Below are positions 1 through 8,963 of a DNA stretch of 64,000 nt, in pieces. Source of the DNA: CALSMU01 sp965230225 (GTDB lineage Bacteria; Bacteroidota; Bacteroidia; Flavobacteriales_D; Parvicellaceae); assembly GCA_965230225.1 (NCBI GenBank), contig CBDDKM010000010.1, positions 1 to 64,000 of the forward strand. The letters are read 5' to 3'. The position numbers and the translations under genes are program-made. The notes under the pieces were generated by a model, which was given only the letters and a program-made list of their open reading frames with translations, had not been told where the DNA came from and did no database searches. Within the stretch, counting starts at the first letter, position 1. Each line of letters starts with the position of its first letter.

Positions 1-2
1 CT

Positions 3-128
3 TTCTCTATCTCTAAAAGAGCTGCTAGAACTGGTAGAAACCCACAAACTGGAAAAGCTATCAAAATCGCTGCTAAAAACGTAGTGAAATTCAAAGCTGG
101 AGCTGAACTTTCTGGAAAAGTAAACTAA
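3..128 (+). CDS. HU-family DNA-binding protein, C-terminal part (cut by window start)
   Basis: The first 126 bases read in frame as the last 41 residues of a histone-like HU/IHF protein and end in TAA. The visible part contains RNPQTGKAIKI, the hallmark of the DNA-binding beta arm of HU, and continues into the C-terminal helix ending ELSGKVN. HU proteins are small dimeric nucleoid proteins that bend DNA; this one would be about 90-95 residues when complete. The start and most of the dimerisation region lie outside the window. A strong terminator follows the stop, so this is the end of its transcript. Confidence 0.9.
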   Translation, partial: FSISKRAARTGRNPQTGKAIKIAAKNVVKFKAGAELSGKVN

Positions 129-155
129 TCCGGTTTTTCGAAACTTATTAAAAGG

Positions 156-184
156 ACCCTGACCTTAGTGTCAGGGTTTTTTTA
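156..184 (+). terminator. Rho-independent terminator of the HU gene
   Basis: An 8-bp stem, ACCCTGAC with GTCAGGGT, closes a 6-base loop and runs into seven T residues. It begins 27 bases after the HU stop codon. Confidence 0.85.
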
Positions 185-389
185 TGCCTTATTGCCCCAT
201 TACTTCCTGCTCCTTCCCTACAATCAATTTGTACAATCAACTACTACCTTGTTAATTCTTTTGCAATTTTGTTTAATTAGGAATACAATAATTGCCCAAC
301 TACACTTTTTGCTTTTTCTTTATTCACCGTATTTTTACATTAACCTATTGTAGGTTACTGCTTTATAAAAACAACCTAATAAGTCTTAT

Positions 390-2516
390 ATGAAAAAAAC
401 ATTTACCTCATTAAGTGCTGCTTTGTTACTAATGGGAGCATCTCAAGCACAAACTATTGTGACGACTACGCCACAATACAAAAATGCCGTACTGGAAGAG
501 TACACCGGAATTTACTGTGGATATTGTCCTGATGGACATTTAATTGCCTCTACATTAAAGAGCAATAACCCAGGGAGAGTTGTATTGGTAAACATTCACG
601 AAGGTGGTTATGCTACTCCTTCTGGAAATGATCCGGATTTCCGTACATCATGGGGAGCTGCATTAGCTTCTGATGCTGGTGTATCTGCTTATCCAACCGG
701 AACTGTAAACCGTCATTTATTCTCAGGATCTGCTCTTGCTATGAGTAGAGGTGCCTGGGTGAGTAGTTCTGAAACAATCATGAACGAGGTTTCTCCGGTA
801 AACATTGGAGCTACCTCTTCTTACAACTCAGGAACGGGAGAATTAACTATTGACGTGGAAGCATACTACACTTCGAACAGTGCAACTGCTACTAACTACT
901 TAAACGTAGTATTGATTCAGGATTCTTTATTGGGACCTCAATCTGGTGGTACAAGCTACAACCCAACAAACTATGTTGGTTCTGATTATGTTCATAGCCA
1001 CATGCTAAGAGACATGGTTACAGGACAATGGGGAGATCCTATTAGTACTACAACACAAGGTAGTTTATACACTAATCAATATGTTTACACTCCTCCAACT
1101 GATATTAACGGATTGCCTGTAGATATTTCTAACTGTCATTTAGCAATTTATATTAGTGAGTCGCAACAAGAGATTTACACCGGTATTTCTATCGAAGCAG
1201 ACGGTGGTAGCGATGACGGAGATCACGCTCCATTTATTGGTGATTTTGCAGGACTAAATAACGCTGCTGTAGAAGGATCAAATGCCAACGTATCTCAATT
1301 TACTTTCTCAATTGATCCACTTATCCCGGGAACTAATGATTACGATTTTGAATTAACTTCAAATGAACCTGGAGATTGGGGAGCTACTTATAGTGTAGAT
1401 GGTACTACTTATAGCGCACCTACTACCCTATCATTAACAAGCGGTACTGCTGCTAATATTACAATTGATGTTACTCCAGGAACAACTCCTTCTGTTTCTG
1501 ACTATACTTTAACAATGACTTTGAATACTAATTCAGCTGCGGTACAAACTCAAAACGTATACGTAATTAGTGGAGTTACCGATCTTATTGTTAATGGATC
1601 AGGATCTAACGGTTCTGGTACTGGAAATGGAGCTGTTGATTACGAAGCTGAATTTACAGATGGATTAGCATACGCTAGCAATTCTGCTTACGATGCTACT
1701 TCTGCAACCGTTTTAACTTTACTATCTGATAACAGCGCTTTAGGTGGAGTAAACAACTTATATGTGAACATCGGTTGGACTTTCCCATCATTCCAGGACG
1801 AAGAAGTTGCGGCTTTGGAAGACTTTATGGATAACGGAGGGAACTTATTTGTTGCAGGACAAGATATTGCCTGGGATATTGCCAGTGGTGATGGATATGG
1901 AACTGCGGCTACACAAAGTTTCTTTTCTAACTATATGCACGCAGGATACCAGGGAGACGGAAGCACGGCTAACAGTTCATTGGATGCAGTAGCTACAGAT
2001 AATGTATTTGGAAATGTATCAAGTTCTACTATTGTTGATGCTTATAGCGGAAACATGTACCCGGATGAGTTAACCCTTCAGGGAGGTGCTGTAGAGATAT
2101 TCAACTACAACGGAGGATCTAAAATTGGTGGACTAAGAGCTGATAACGGAACTTTCAAAGTAGTATACATTGGTGTTGCTTTAGAAATGATCGATGATAA
2201 CACAGTTAAAGATGAAATCGTTAAGTTAGCTCACGATTGGTTCTACGGATTAGTTTCTGACGATGAAATGAACATCAATCACTTGTTTAACGTATACCCT
2301 AACCCAACTAGAGATATCTTAAACATCAATACTGACTACGCTAGCGGGAACTACAAAGTAACTAACCTGTTAGGAGAAGTTGTTTTATCTGGAAACCTGG
2401 AAATGGTTAACGGAACCTTACCAGTTAATGTTAGTGAATTAGCTGAGGGAACTTACAACTTCACCATTGAAAATGGAAACAACATCACTACTAAACAATT
2501 CGTTAAAGTGAAGTAA
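390..2516 (+). CDS. Omp28-related secreted protein with T9SS type A sorting domain
   Basis: A 708-residue secreted protein. Residues 1-20 form a signal peptide ending in ASQAQ. Residues about 35-270 resemble the Omp28 family, a thioredoxin-like fold: EEYTGIYCGYCPDGH carries a CxxC pair at 43 and 46, and a later AYPTGTVNR resembles the thioredoxin cis-Pro region. The middle is a beta-rich Ig-like or PKD-like stretch. About residues 490-610 hold a segment with LEDFMDNGGNLFVAGQD that resembles a glutamine-amidotransferase-like fold. The last 75 residues, starting at VYPNPTRDILNI, are a typical T9SS type A sorting domain, so the product should be exported and attached to or released from the cell surface. 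It stands alone, followed by its own terminator. Redox activity of the CxxC is inferred, not shown. Confidence 0.82.
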   Translation: MKKTFTSLSAALLLMGASQAQTIVTTTPQYKNAVLEEYTGIYCGYCPDGHLIASTLKSNNPGRVVLVNIHEGGYATPSGNDPDFRTSWGAALASDAGVSAYPTGTVNRHLFSGSALAMSRGAWVSSSETIMNEVSPVNIGATSSYNSGTGELTIDVEAYYTSNSATATNYLNVVLIQDSLLGPQSGGTSYNPTNYVGSDYVHSHMLRDMVTGQWGDPISTTTQGSLYTNQYVYTPPTDINGLPVDISNCHLAIYISESQQEIYTGISIEADGGSDDGDHAPFIGDFAGLNNAAVEGSNANVSQFTFSIDPLIPGTNDYDFELTSNEPGDWGATYSVDGTTYSAPTTLSLTSGTAANITIDVTPGTTPSVSDYTLTMTLNTNSAAVQTQNVYVISGVTDLIVNGSGSNGSGTGNGAVDYEAEFTDGLAYASNSAYDATSATVLTLLSDNSALGGVNNLYVNIGWTFPSFQDEEVAALEDFMDNGGNLFVAGQDIAWDIASGDGYGTAATQSFFSNYMHAGYQGDGSTANSSLDAVATDNVFGNVSSSTIVDAYSGNMYPDELTLQGGAVEIFNYNGGSKIGGLRADNGTFKVVYIGVALEMIDDNTVKDEIVKLAHDWFYGLVSDDEMNINHLFNVYPNPTRDILNINTDYASGNYKVTNLLGEVVLSGNLEMVNGTLPVNVSELAEGTYNFTIENGNNITTKQFVKVK

Positions 2517-2542
2517 TTTCAACTATAAATTTTGGTTTAAAG

Positions 2543-2569
2543 CTCCTGTCGTTTGGCAGGAGTTTTTTT
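2543..2569 (+). terminator. Rho-independent terminator after the Omp28-like gene
   Basis: CTCCTG pairs with CAGGAG across an 8-base loop, followed by seven T residues. It lies 27 bases past the stop codon and 36 bases before the next gene. Confidence 0.85.
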
Positions 2570-2604
2570 ATGCCTAATTTTGCCGCTCATCAAATTGAAA
2601 CAGC

Positions 2605-3291
2605 GTGAGCATCGACAGAGACTTTTTAGCCCATTTGGAAGGGATCGTATCAGAACACAAGAAAGAACTCTTTAAACAAGTCTTAAATAACCGTACAAGG
2701 CACTTAACGGTAATTATTGAAGATGTATTCCAGTCGCATAACGCAAGTGCTGTTCTTAGAAGTTGTGATTGTTTTGGAGTACAGGATGTGCATGTAATTG
2801 AAAATAGAAACGAATACAACGTAAACCCGGATGTAGCCCTAGGTGCATCTAAGTGGTTAACCCTTAATCGGTACAATGAATTAGAAAACAATACCGTTGA
2901 CTGCATAAAGAAAATAAAAGCAAAGGGCTATAAAGTGGTGGCCACTACCCCGCATACGGACGATGTTCTGCTTGACGACTTACCAATTGACGAGCCAATT
3001 GCTCTTATGTTTGGAACTGAAAAAGAAGGACTTACTGATGTAGCATTGGAACATGCTGATGCCTACATGAGAATTCCTATGTACGGATTCACTGAAAGTT
3101 TCAATATTTCAGTCTCGGCGGCTATGTGTCTGCATACCATTACCGAAAAAATCAGAAAAAGTGATTTGGACTGGAAATTATCCGCAGATGAAATGGATAC
3201 GATCTATTTAGATTGGTGTAAAAAAGTAATTAGAAATGCTCCCGGGCATGAAAAAGAGTACTACAGAAAGTTAAACTCTGATGCCGAATAG
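2605..3291 (+). CDS. trmH: TrmH/SpoU-family tRNA (guanosine-2'-O-)-methyltransferase
   Basis: A 228-residue SPOUT-class methyltransferase that transfers a methyl group from S-adenosylmethionine to a ribose 2'-hydroxyl, probably at G18 of tRNA. All three SpoU motifs are visible: N46 and R52 in SHNASAVLRSC, FGTEKEGL at 136-143, and SFNISVSAAM at 165-174. The last two build the trefoil knot and cofactor pocket. The length and a C-terminal extension after the knot suit TrmH rather than the longer RlmB type, though rRNA specificity cannot be excluded. The start is a GTG: an in-frame TGA at 2596 rules out anything further upstream. It is a single gene that converges on the peptidase gene. Confidence 0.85.
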   Translation: MSIDRDFLAHLEGIVSEHKKELFKQVLNNRTRHLTVIIEDVFQSHNASAVLRSCDCFGVQDVHVIENRNEYNVNPDVALGASKWLTLNRYNELENNTVDCIKKIKAKGYKVVATTPHTDDVLLDDLPIDEPIALMFGTEKEGLTDVALEHADAYMRIPMYGFTESFNISVSAAMCLHTITEKIRKSDLDWKLSADEMDTIYLDWCKKVIRNAPGHEKEYYRKLNSDAE

Positions 3292-3317
3292 ACAAACATC
3301 ATTTACTTGAAGCTTTT

Positions 3318-4271
3318 TTATTCCCTTACCTGAATCACATCTCCAATATGAAGAATCTTGGAGCTTTTAATATTATTCAGCTGACAAAGTCTGTTGACTG
3401 TTGTTTTATACTTTAAAGCAATGGCATACAAAGAATCGCCGGACTTTACTTTATGGTATTTCACCTTAGGAACATCTTCAGGAGAAGTACTTCCGGCAGG
3501 ATGTTGATTTTGATATTTCTTATTTGTGGAGACCGCTCTATAATCGAACAACCCTTTATGAATAAGTAAGTTTTCATCCCTCAAACAATTGTTCTCAAAA
3601 TCAATAATGGCTTCCGGGTCGATAGCATTTCCATAAAATCGAATCTCAAAATGCAGGTGGTCTCCATACGCTCTACCTGTTTTCCCTCCCAGTCCAATAT
3701 GATCTCCGGCTTTCACCTCTTGATTAGGAGTAACAAACATCTCTGAAAGGTGTGCATAATAAGTTTCCAGTCCGTTAAAGTGCCTTATGATAATGAGGTT
3801 TCCAAAGCCTCCATCGTTGTATTCTGCATATCTAACGATACCATCAAAAGCCGAGCTTAATGTATCTCCGGTAACTAAATCTACATCGATTCCATAATGA
3901 AACCTTTTACCTCGGTATTTAAACCTTGAGGTAACCATACCTGGGTGAGGAATACAAAATTTGTAGTGATTAGAATCTACTGTACAAATCCAAAGGGTAT
4001 CCGGCATGAATGATAAGTCATTATCTCTGGTATAAGGCATGTGATTGTCCCATCCCTGAACCCATTGATAATTGGAATCCGATTGAACTATTTCATTGAT
4101 CCAGGGATTGGTTACTCCATCAAAATGAAGCATTCTCATGTACTCCCAACTCTTATCGGAAAACAAAACAACAGTATCTCCTGCAACCACAGTGGTATCC
4201 AGAGCAAAAGGTTCCTGGGCTTTTCCTGATAAACAAAAAAGTAACGTAATGGCCAATAATATTCGTTTCAC
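3318..4271 (-). CDS. M23-family metallopeptidase with C-terminal LysM domain
   Basis: A 317-residue exported cell-wall peptidase. Residues 1-18 are a signal peptide. The LytM/M23 domain at about 108-225 has the expected zinc ligands and catalytic histidines: H125 and D129 in HYGIDVD, H174 in YYAHLS, and H205/H207 in GDHLHFE. A LysM peptidoglycan-binding domain occupies about 272-316 (HKVKSGDSLYAIALKY). Family members cut peptide cross-links of peptidoglycan, and the intact metal site suggests an active enzyme rather than an EnvC-like activator. It is monocistronic, convergent with trmH with only 26 bases between the stops. Confidence 0.9.
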   Translation of the reverse strand: MKRILLAITLLFCLSGKAQEPFALDTTVVAGDTVVLFSDKSWEYMRMLHFDGVTNPWINEIVQSDSNYQWVQGWDNHMPYTRDNDLSFMPDTLWICTVDSNHYKFCIPHPGMVTSRFKYRGKRFHYGIDVDLVTGDTLSSAFDGIVRYAEYNDGGFGNLIIIRHFNGLETYYAHLSEMFVTPNQEVKAGDHIGLGGKTGRAYGDHLHFEIRFYGNAIDPEAIIDFENNCLRDENLLIHKGLFDYRAVSTNKKYQNQHPAGSTSPEDVPKVKYHKVKSGDSLYAIALKYKTTVNRLCQLNNIKSSKILHIGDVIQVRE

Positions 4272-4485
4272 AAACGCAAATATATCTTACTTAATTTGGC
4301 TTTTGAAAACACCTTCCTTCTACTTTCTAACATTTTGATATTAAGAAAGCTTTAACCATAGTTATAGCTACTTACTACATTGTGTTAAGGTGTTGTTAAG
4401 TACGCCTAATTGACTTGTATTCATCACTTTCCTATTCTTGTTTCACGCATTTAACCAACGAACTATTGACCTAATCACTACAAGC

Positions 4486-5550
4486 ATGAAAGGTATTGCC
4501 TTACCACTAATATTTATCCTAATTCCTTCAATTAATTACGCACAAGTGGATTTACAAACAGCTCTTGGTGTATCTCTCAACACACCTATGGCTGATGGTT
4601 CTTATACAATGACTAACTTAGATGGACAAGGTCAGGATTTCACTATGACCATTTCTTCCATCTCAGGATATACCGGTACATTAGTAGAATTGGATAACGC
4701 CACCAATCTTTATCAAAGAGATGCTACGGTAACTATTTCCATTGATGACCCACTATACAACTTTGATGTTGTTTTAAGAAATTACCAAAATTTATTAACG
4801 CATGAAACATTAACCATCGATGCTACACCGTCCAATACCAATGTTTTAATCTCTCAGTACAATATATATCCTGCTCATTGTTCTAATATGGCAGAGGTTA
4901 ACGGAACTCCTATGTCCGGAGCTCTTCCTGCAGTTAATGCTAGTGGCTGGGCACAGACCCCAACCTCCGCCAACTACACTCTTCCTGTAATTATGAGTAC
5001 AAGCTCGCCTTGTTATAGCTATGAGATTAGCTATGAAATAAACAACATAACAGAATTTTCCTGGTCAATGGTTAGTACCAATACCTCCAAAGAAGGTTTT
5101 ATCATTTATGATTTGGTAGTAAAGCCCATCCCTTTACCCGTTTTGCTGGATGAATACAAGATCGACTGTGATTTTTTGCAATGGTCTACTCTTTCTGAAA
5201 TAAATTCAGATTATTTTGAGATTGAGGGTAGTAATGATGCAAAACATTGGCACAACCTTCACCTTAAGGTTCCTGCTCAAGGAAATAGTTCAACTATTAC
5301 CTTTTATTCTTTCCCTTCTCACAACCTAACAAATTACAACTATGTAAGATTATCTGAGGTAGATCAAAATGGAAACAAAGAATACTTTAAAACTCTGGCT
5401 CTATTTTGCGATCGAAAACGTAAAACGGTCGTTTCGATTTACAACATATTTGGCAAAAAAATAGCCAATCAACCAGATCGACTAAATGGAGTGTATATTC
5501 TAAAATACAACGATGGCAGCATCGAAAAACGAATACTGCCATCACCATAA
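4486..5550 (+). CDS. Secreted protein of unknown function with a degenerate T9SS-like C-terminus
   Basis: A 354-residue protein. The ATG at 4486 is chosen because it places a clean signal peptide (MKGIALPLIFILIPSINYAQ) at the very N-terminus; a TTG 16 codons upstream would bury it. The mature part is beta-rich and not recognised. Around residues 215-300 it has WSTLSEINSDYFEIEGS, the pattern seen in the last Ig-like module before T9SS tails in many Bacteroidota proteins. The final 40 residues (VSIYNIFGKKI, then GVYILKYNDGS) look like a shortened type A sorting domain lacking the usual YPNP start. Function unknown; probably surface-exposed. Confidence 0.7.
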   Translation: MKGIALPLIFILIPSINYAQVDLQTALGVSLNTPMADGSYTMTNLDGQGQDFTMTISSISGYTGTLVELDNATNLYQRDATVTISIDDPLYNFDVVLRNYQNLLTHETLTIDATPSNTNVLISQYNIYPAHCSNMAEVNGTPMSGALPAVNASGWAQTPTSANYTLPVIMSTSSPCYSYEISYEINNITEFSWSMVSTNTSKEGFIIYDLVVKPIPLPVLLDEYKIDCDFLQWSTLSEINSDYFEIEGSNDAKHWHNLHLKVPAQGNSSTITFYSFPSHNLTNYNYVRLSEVDQNGNKEYFKTLALFCDRKRKTVVSIYNIFGKKIANQPDRLNGVYILKYNDGSIEKRILPSP

Positions 5551-5576
5551 AAATATTTAATAAGAACAATTAAAGA

Positions 5577-6083
5577 TTAATAATCTTCAAACCCTCTTTT
5601 TTCTAAATTTTCAATTTTAGTTTCAACAGCTTCTAACAATGACTTTTTGTAGTCAATAATTTTCTGTCTTAGCTCTGCATCTCCTTTGGAAAGAATCTGA
5701 GCCGCTAAAATACCCGCATTTTTTGCACCATTAACCGCTACAGTTGCTACAGGAACTCCTCCAGGCATTTGAAGGATGGAAAGCATAGAATCCCAACCAT
5801 CAATCGAATTAGAAGATTTAATAGGTACCCCAACAACAGGAAGTGGAGAAATGGCCGCTACCATTCCAGGTAAATGCGCTGCTCCTCCAGCACCGGCTAC
5901 CACAACTTCAATTCCTCTTTCGTGTGCAGTTTGTGCATAATTGTATAAACGCTCCGGAGTACGGTGAGCAGATACAATAGTAACTTCGAATGGAATATCT
6001 AACGACTTTAGAAACAATGCTGCTTCTTTCATTACTGGTAGGTCGGAATCCGACCCCATGATGATACCTACTTTTGGATTCAT
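5577..6083 (-). CDS. purE: N5-carboxyaminoimidazole ribonucleotide mutase
   Basis: A 168-residue class I PurE, which converts N5-CAIR to CAIR in de novo purine synthesis. Visible signatures are GSDSDLPVM at 10-18, SAHRTP at 38-43 with the catalytic His40, and the glycine-rich AGAGGAAHLPGM near 63-74. The length is normal for the bacterial mutase. Its ATG overlaps the purK stop by four bases (ATGA), so the two are co-transcribed and probably translationally coupled, and together they perform the ATP-dependent two-step carboxylation of AIR. Confidence 0.96.
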   Translation of the reverse strand: MNPKVGIIMGSDSDLPVMKEAALFLKSLDIPFEVTIVSAHRTPERLYNYAQTAHERGIEVVVAGAGGAAHLPGMVAAISPLPVVGVPIKSSNSIDGWDSMLSILQMPGGVPVATVAVNGAKNAGILAAQILSKGDAELRQKIIDYKKSLLEAVETKIENLEKRGFEDY

Positions 6084-7234
6084 GCAATTACTTTTAAATT
6101 TTGTTGAATGTATTTTGCTTTTTCTTTCGCTTTTTGAAGGTCCTGATCTACGATAGTAGCATGCCCCATTTTACGGAATGGCTTAGTCACCTCTTTTCCA
6201 TAAATGTGTAAATTAATTCCATCTACTCCCATGCAATCGTTCAGTCCCTCGTATTTTACAGGTCCGGTATACCCAGGCTCTCCTAGAATATTGATCATTA
6301 CTGAAGGTAATTTTTGTTCAGTACTTCCCAATGGAAACCCTAAAATAGCTCTTAGGTTTTGTTCGTATTGAGAAGTGAAAGCACTTTCAATGGTATGGTG
6401 ACCACTATTATGAGGTCGTGGAGCCACTTCGTTGATTAGTATGTTGTTGTCCTTATCCAGGAACATTTCTACTGCTAATATCCCTTCCAAATCAAATGCT
6501 TCGATAATGGATTTGGCTAGTTCCGTTGCTTTCTCTTCTACCTCTTTACTAACGTTAGCAGGGCAAAGCAAAAACTCCACCAGATTAGCGGTAGGGTTAA
6601 ATTCCATTTCTACTGTTGGAAAGGTTTTCACTTCTCCATTGGTACTTCTGCAAACAATTACTGCTATCTCCTTCTCCACCTCAACCTTGTCTTCTACCAT
6701 AGAAGCTCCTGGCAATAGGTTTTCTAAATCAGCTTCTTCTTTTACTATAAACACACCTCTACCATCGTATCCTTCTGTTCTGGCTTTCTGTACAAATGGT
6801 ATGGATAAAGTACCATTACTTACCGCTTCTTTAATAGCATCGGCAGAATCGTACAAACCAAATGGAGAGGTTGGTAAATCATGCTCTGCATAAAATTGCT
6901 TTTGTAGTCCTTTATCCTGGATTATTCTCAAAACATCTGGGTCGGGGTAAACCTTCACTCCTTCTTCTTTTAATTTGGCCAGAGCATCTACATTTACCTG
7001 TTCAAACTCAAGGGTAACCATGTCCATTCCTTTTCCGAAGTTGTACACATCGTCGAATGATTTAAAATCACCTAATGCATGTTCGGTACACACTGAGGCT
7101 GCCGGACAATTTGGAGTTGGATCCATCACAAAGGTTTTCACATCCCAGGTACTAGCCACTTGTGCTAGCATTTTACCCAATTGCCCTCCGGCAATAATCC
7201 CTAATTTAAAATCAGAAGTAATAACTTGTTTCAT
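6080..7234 (-). CDS. purK: 5-(carboxyamino)imidazole ribonucleotide synthase
   Basis: A 384-residue ATP-grasp enzyme that uses ATP and bicarbonate to convert AIR to N5-CAIR, the substrate of PurE. The N-terminal dinucleotide-like motif GIIAGGQLGKM is at about 13-23, and the ATP-grasp core follows with QKARTEGYDGRGVF and, later, the metal-binding INEVAPRPHNSGHHT. The length is typical. It is the first gene of a two-gene operon with purE. The 172 bases upstream hold the promoter region, in which no clear operator was seen. Confidence 0.96.
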   Translation of the reverse strand: MKQVITSDFKLGIIAGGQLGKMLAQVASTWDVKTFVMDPTPNCPAASVCTEHALGDFKSFDDVYNFGKGMDMVTLEFEQVNVDALAKLKEEGVKVYPDPDVLRIIQDKGLQKQFYAEHDLPTSPFGLYDSADAIKEAVSNGTLSIPFVQKARTEGYDGRGVFIVKEEADLENLLPGASMVEDKVEVEKEIAVIVCRSTNGEVKTFPTVEMEFNPTANLVEFLLCPANVSKEVEEKATELAKSIIEAFDLEGILAVEMFLDKDNNILINEVAPRPHNSGHHTIESAFTSQYEQNLRAILGFPLGSTEQKLPSVMINILGEPGYTGPVKYEGLNDCMGVDGINLHIYGKEVTKPFRKMGHATIVDQDLQKAKEKAKYIQQNLKVIA

Positions 7235-7406
7235 TGTCTGTTATAGCTATTAAATTCTCCCCCTAACAGAGAGGTATTAATCCATTTGAATCACATTAAT
7301 GATTCAAGCCACAAAGAAACGGTTTTTTAAGGAAAATGAAATCTATAAATGCTGGATTTACCAACAGCTTTGGAATTCTTTCAACGGAAAAGGTCCGTTC
7401 ATTTTG

Positions 7407-8081
7407 TTAATCTATCTTTTTAGACCAACTGCTCAACTCTTTCCCTATATCTCTTAAACCACCCGGTTTGATAAAACACTCTCTTTGTTCTGCATCTTTT
7501 GGAAATAGGAAAATGGCCCCAAGTAAAATTTCAGAAGTAGGAATGGATAGGTAATCTCTTAACGGAGCTTTTCTTAATACTCCTCCGGAAGACCAGTAAT
7601 TAGGAATATTTCTGGAAGTAGCTCCAATCAATACATTTTGAATAGCTGATGACGCAGCAGCAATGTGCTCCATGTTCTTTAAGCTTCCGTCGTAGGTAGC
7701 CTCATCTTCAACATTAGCATTCCCGGTAGGTTCCGGCAACCACGTTACAATAAAGAGTACATCAGCCGCATCTAGCATGTTCTTGATCTTTCCTGCTGCA
7801 ATCTTTTCCTCATCAATAAACTCGGAAGTGATTCTACATTTCTTACTATCCAACACATAAAACCGAAATGGTAATGTGGATTTTAGTTCACTACTTTCAG
7901 TATGAGAAGAATGAGATGCATAATGATAAGGTGCAGAGGCCGCTAGTTCCAGCAATTCATTAATTAATGAGTCAGATTGTGCATCTTCCATGATAATTGG
8001 CCATGCAGAATCTGGCAATACTTTTTGCGTTTTTCTACGCTTAATGATTGAATCAATGTTTACCTCTTCCTTCGTATTCAT
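7407..8081 (-). CDS. Nitroreductase-family protein
   Basis: A 224-residue protein of the FMN-dependent nitroreductase superfamily. Recognisable features are an early IIKRRKTQKVLPD segment (the R-R-S/T phosphate-contact region near residue 15), LLELAASAPYHYASH around 41-55, and IQNVLIGATSRNIPNYWSSGG near 142-162, which matches the helix that packs on the flavin in this fold. No signal peptide is present, so it is cytoplasmic. The natural substrate cannot be told from sequence; relatives reduce nitroaromatics, quinones or flavins with NAD(P)H. It is a single gene, with 172 bases separating it from purK. Confidence 0.8.
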   Translation of the reverse strand: MNTKEEVNIDSIIKRRKTQKVLPDSAWPIIMEDAQSDSLINELLELAASAPYHYASHSSHTESSELKSTLPFRFYVLDSKKCRITSEFIDEEKIAAGKIKNMLDAADVLFIVTWLPEPTGNANVEDEATYDGSLKNMEHIAAASSAIQNVLIGATSRNIPNYWSSGGVLRKAPLRDYLSIPTSEILLGAIFLFPKDAEQRECFIKPGGLRDIGKELSSWSKKID

Positions 8082-8270
8082 TCTGTATAATTTCTAGAAC
8101 ATTATTTAGGCGAAATTAGCCATATCCATCATACAGAAATAGCAGATAAAAGAGATTTTACATTAGTATGTTTAATGTTTATTCATTCCCCTAATTGAAA
8201 AGATCAGTTCACTAAGTATCCATTGCCAATTCTTATGCAAACCCATAACCTTGTTCTAAACAAGAACGTT

Positions 8271-8936
8271 ATGAAATGGATTATTACATCTTTAATGTTA
8301 TCGGTAGCACTAATTCCGACAGAAGGAGCAGCTCAAACCACACAAAATCAACTTCCAAAGTTCGATACAACAACTATTATTGCGGATACTGGTCAATCTA
8401 AAGTGACTTATGTCCTTCCAAACGGTATAGACACTCTTCTTCTTGACCCATTACCTGATGCACCTGTTTCTCCATTTACAGGACTGGTATCATTTGATGA
8501 ACCTAAAGAAGGTCGTTCTGGAAATAAAAAAAGTAATTCGCTTTACTCCTTTAATTATAATAAAGAAAAAACTAAAGTTGTTGATTCGCTGGACTTGAAC
8601 AATGATGGTTACAAAGAAATGATCCTATTTCGTGAAAACAATTCTTCTGGCTGCCCCCCAAACCCTGGAGCATATGGTGTTGGTTGTCATCGACAAACCT
8701 CTCAGAAATATGAGGTTTGGGATGTAAAAAACAAGAACATGTTACTTGAATTAAACTCTTACTTAAGTTGGCAAGTAACAGTATCTACTAATGTAATTAA
8801 TGGCGATAGTTTTAAATGCGATATAGAACTAGACAAAAAAGGAACTTTTCATGTTAAAAACATAAAGAACACAGATTCTCTTGCTAAAGAAGGTACTTAC
8901 CGGTTTGATGGAGAGAGTTATCGGTTGAAGGAATAA
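8271..8936 (+). CDS. Small secreted protein of unknown function
   Basis: A 221-residue protein starting at the ATG that directly precedes a signal peptide (MKWIITSLMLSVALIPTEGAAQ). Two upstream in-frame starts, a TTG at 8223 and an ATG at 8235, would add 12-16 polar residues before it and are less likely. The mature region has DSLDLNNDGYKEMILFREN, a pattern like the calcium-binding loops of FG-GAP/VCBS repeats (D-x-N-x-D-G), then SGCPPNPGAYGVGC with two cysteines. That suggests a beta-propeller-like fragment. Function is not recognised. It is convergent with the large repeat protein, 27 bases away. Confidence 0.65.
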   Translation: MKWIITSLMLSVALIPTEGAAQTTQNQLPKFDTTTIIADTGQSKVTYVLPNGIDTLLLDPLPDAPVSPFTGLVSFDEPKEGRSGNKKSNSLYSFNYNKEKTKVVDSLDLNNDGYKEMILFRENNSSGCPPNPGAYGVGCHRQTSQKYEVWDVKNKNMLLELNSYLSWQVTVSTNVINGDSFKCDIELDKKGTFHVKNIKNTDSLAKEGTYRFDGESYRLKE

Positions 8937-8963
8937 TTTCCATCTCTATCGCTCCCCAAAAAA

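Noticed and set aside
168..353. 61-codon open frame after the HU terminator
   Set aside because: It starts inside the terminator hairpin, and its hydrophobic composition is what AT-rich intergenic DNA gives by chance.
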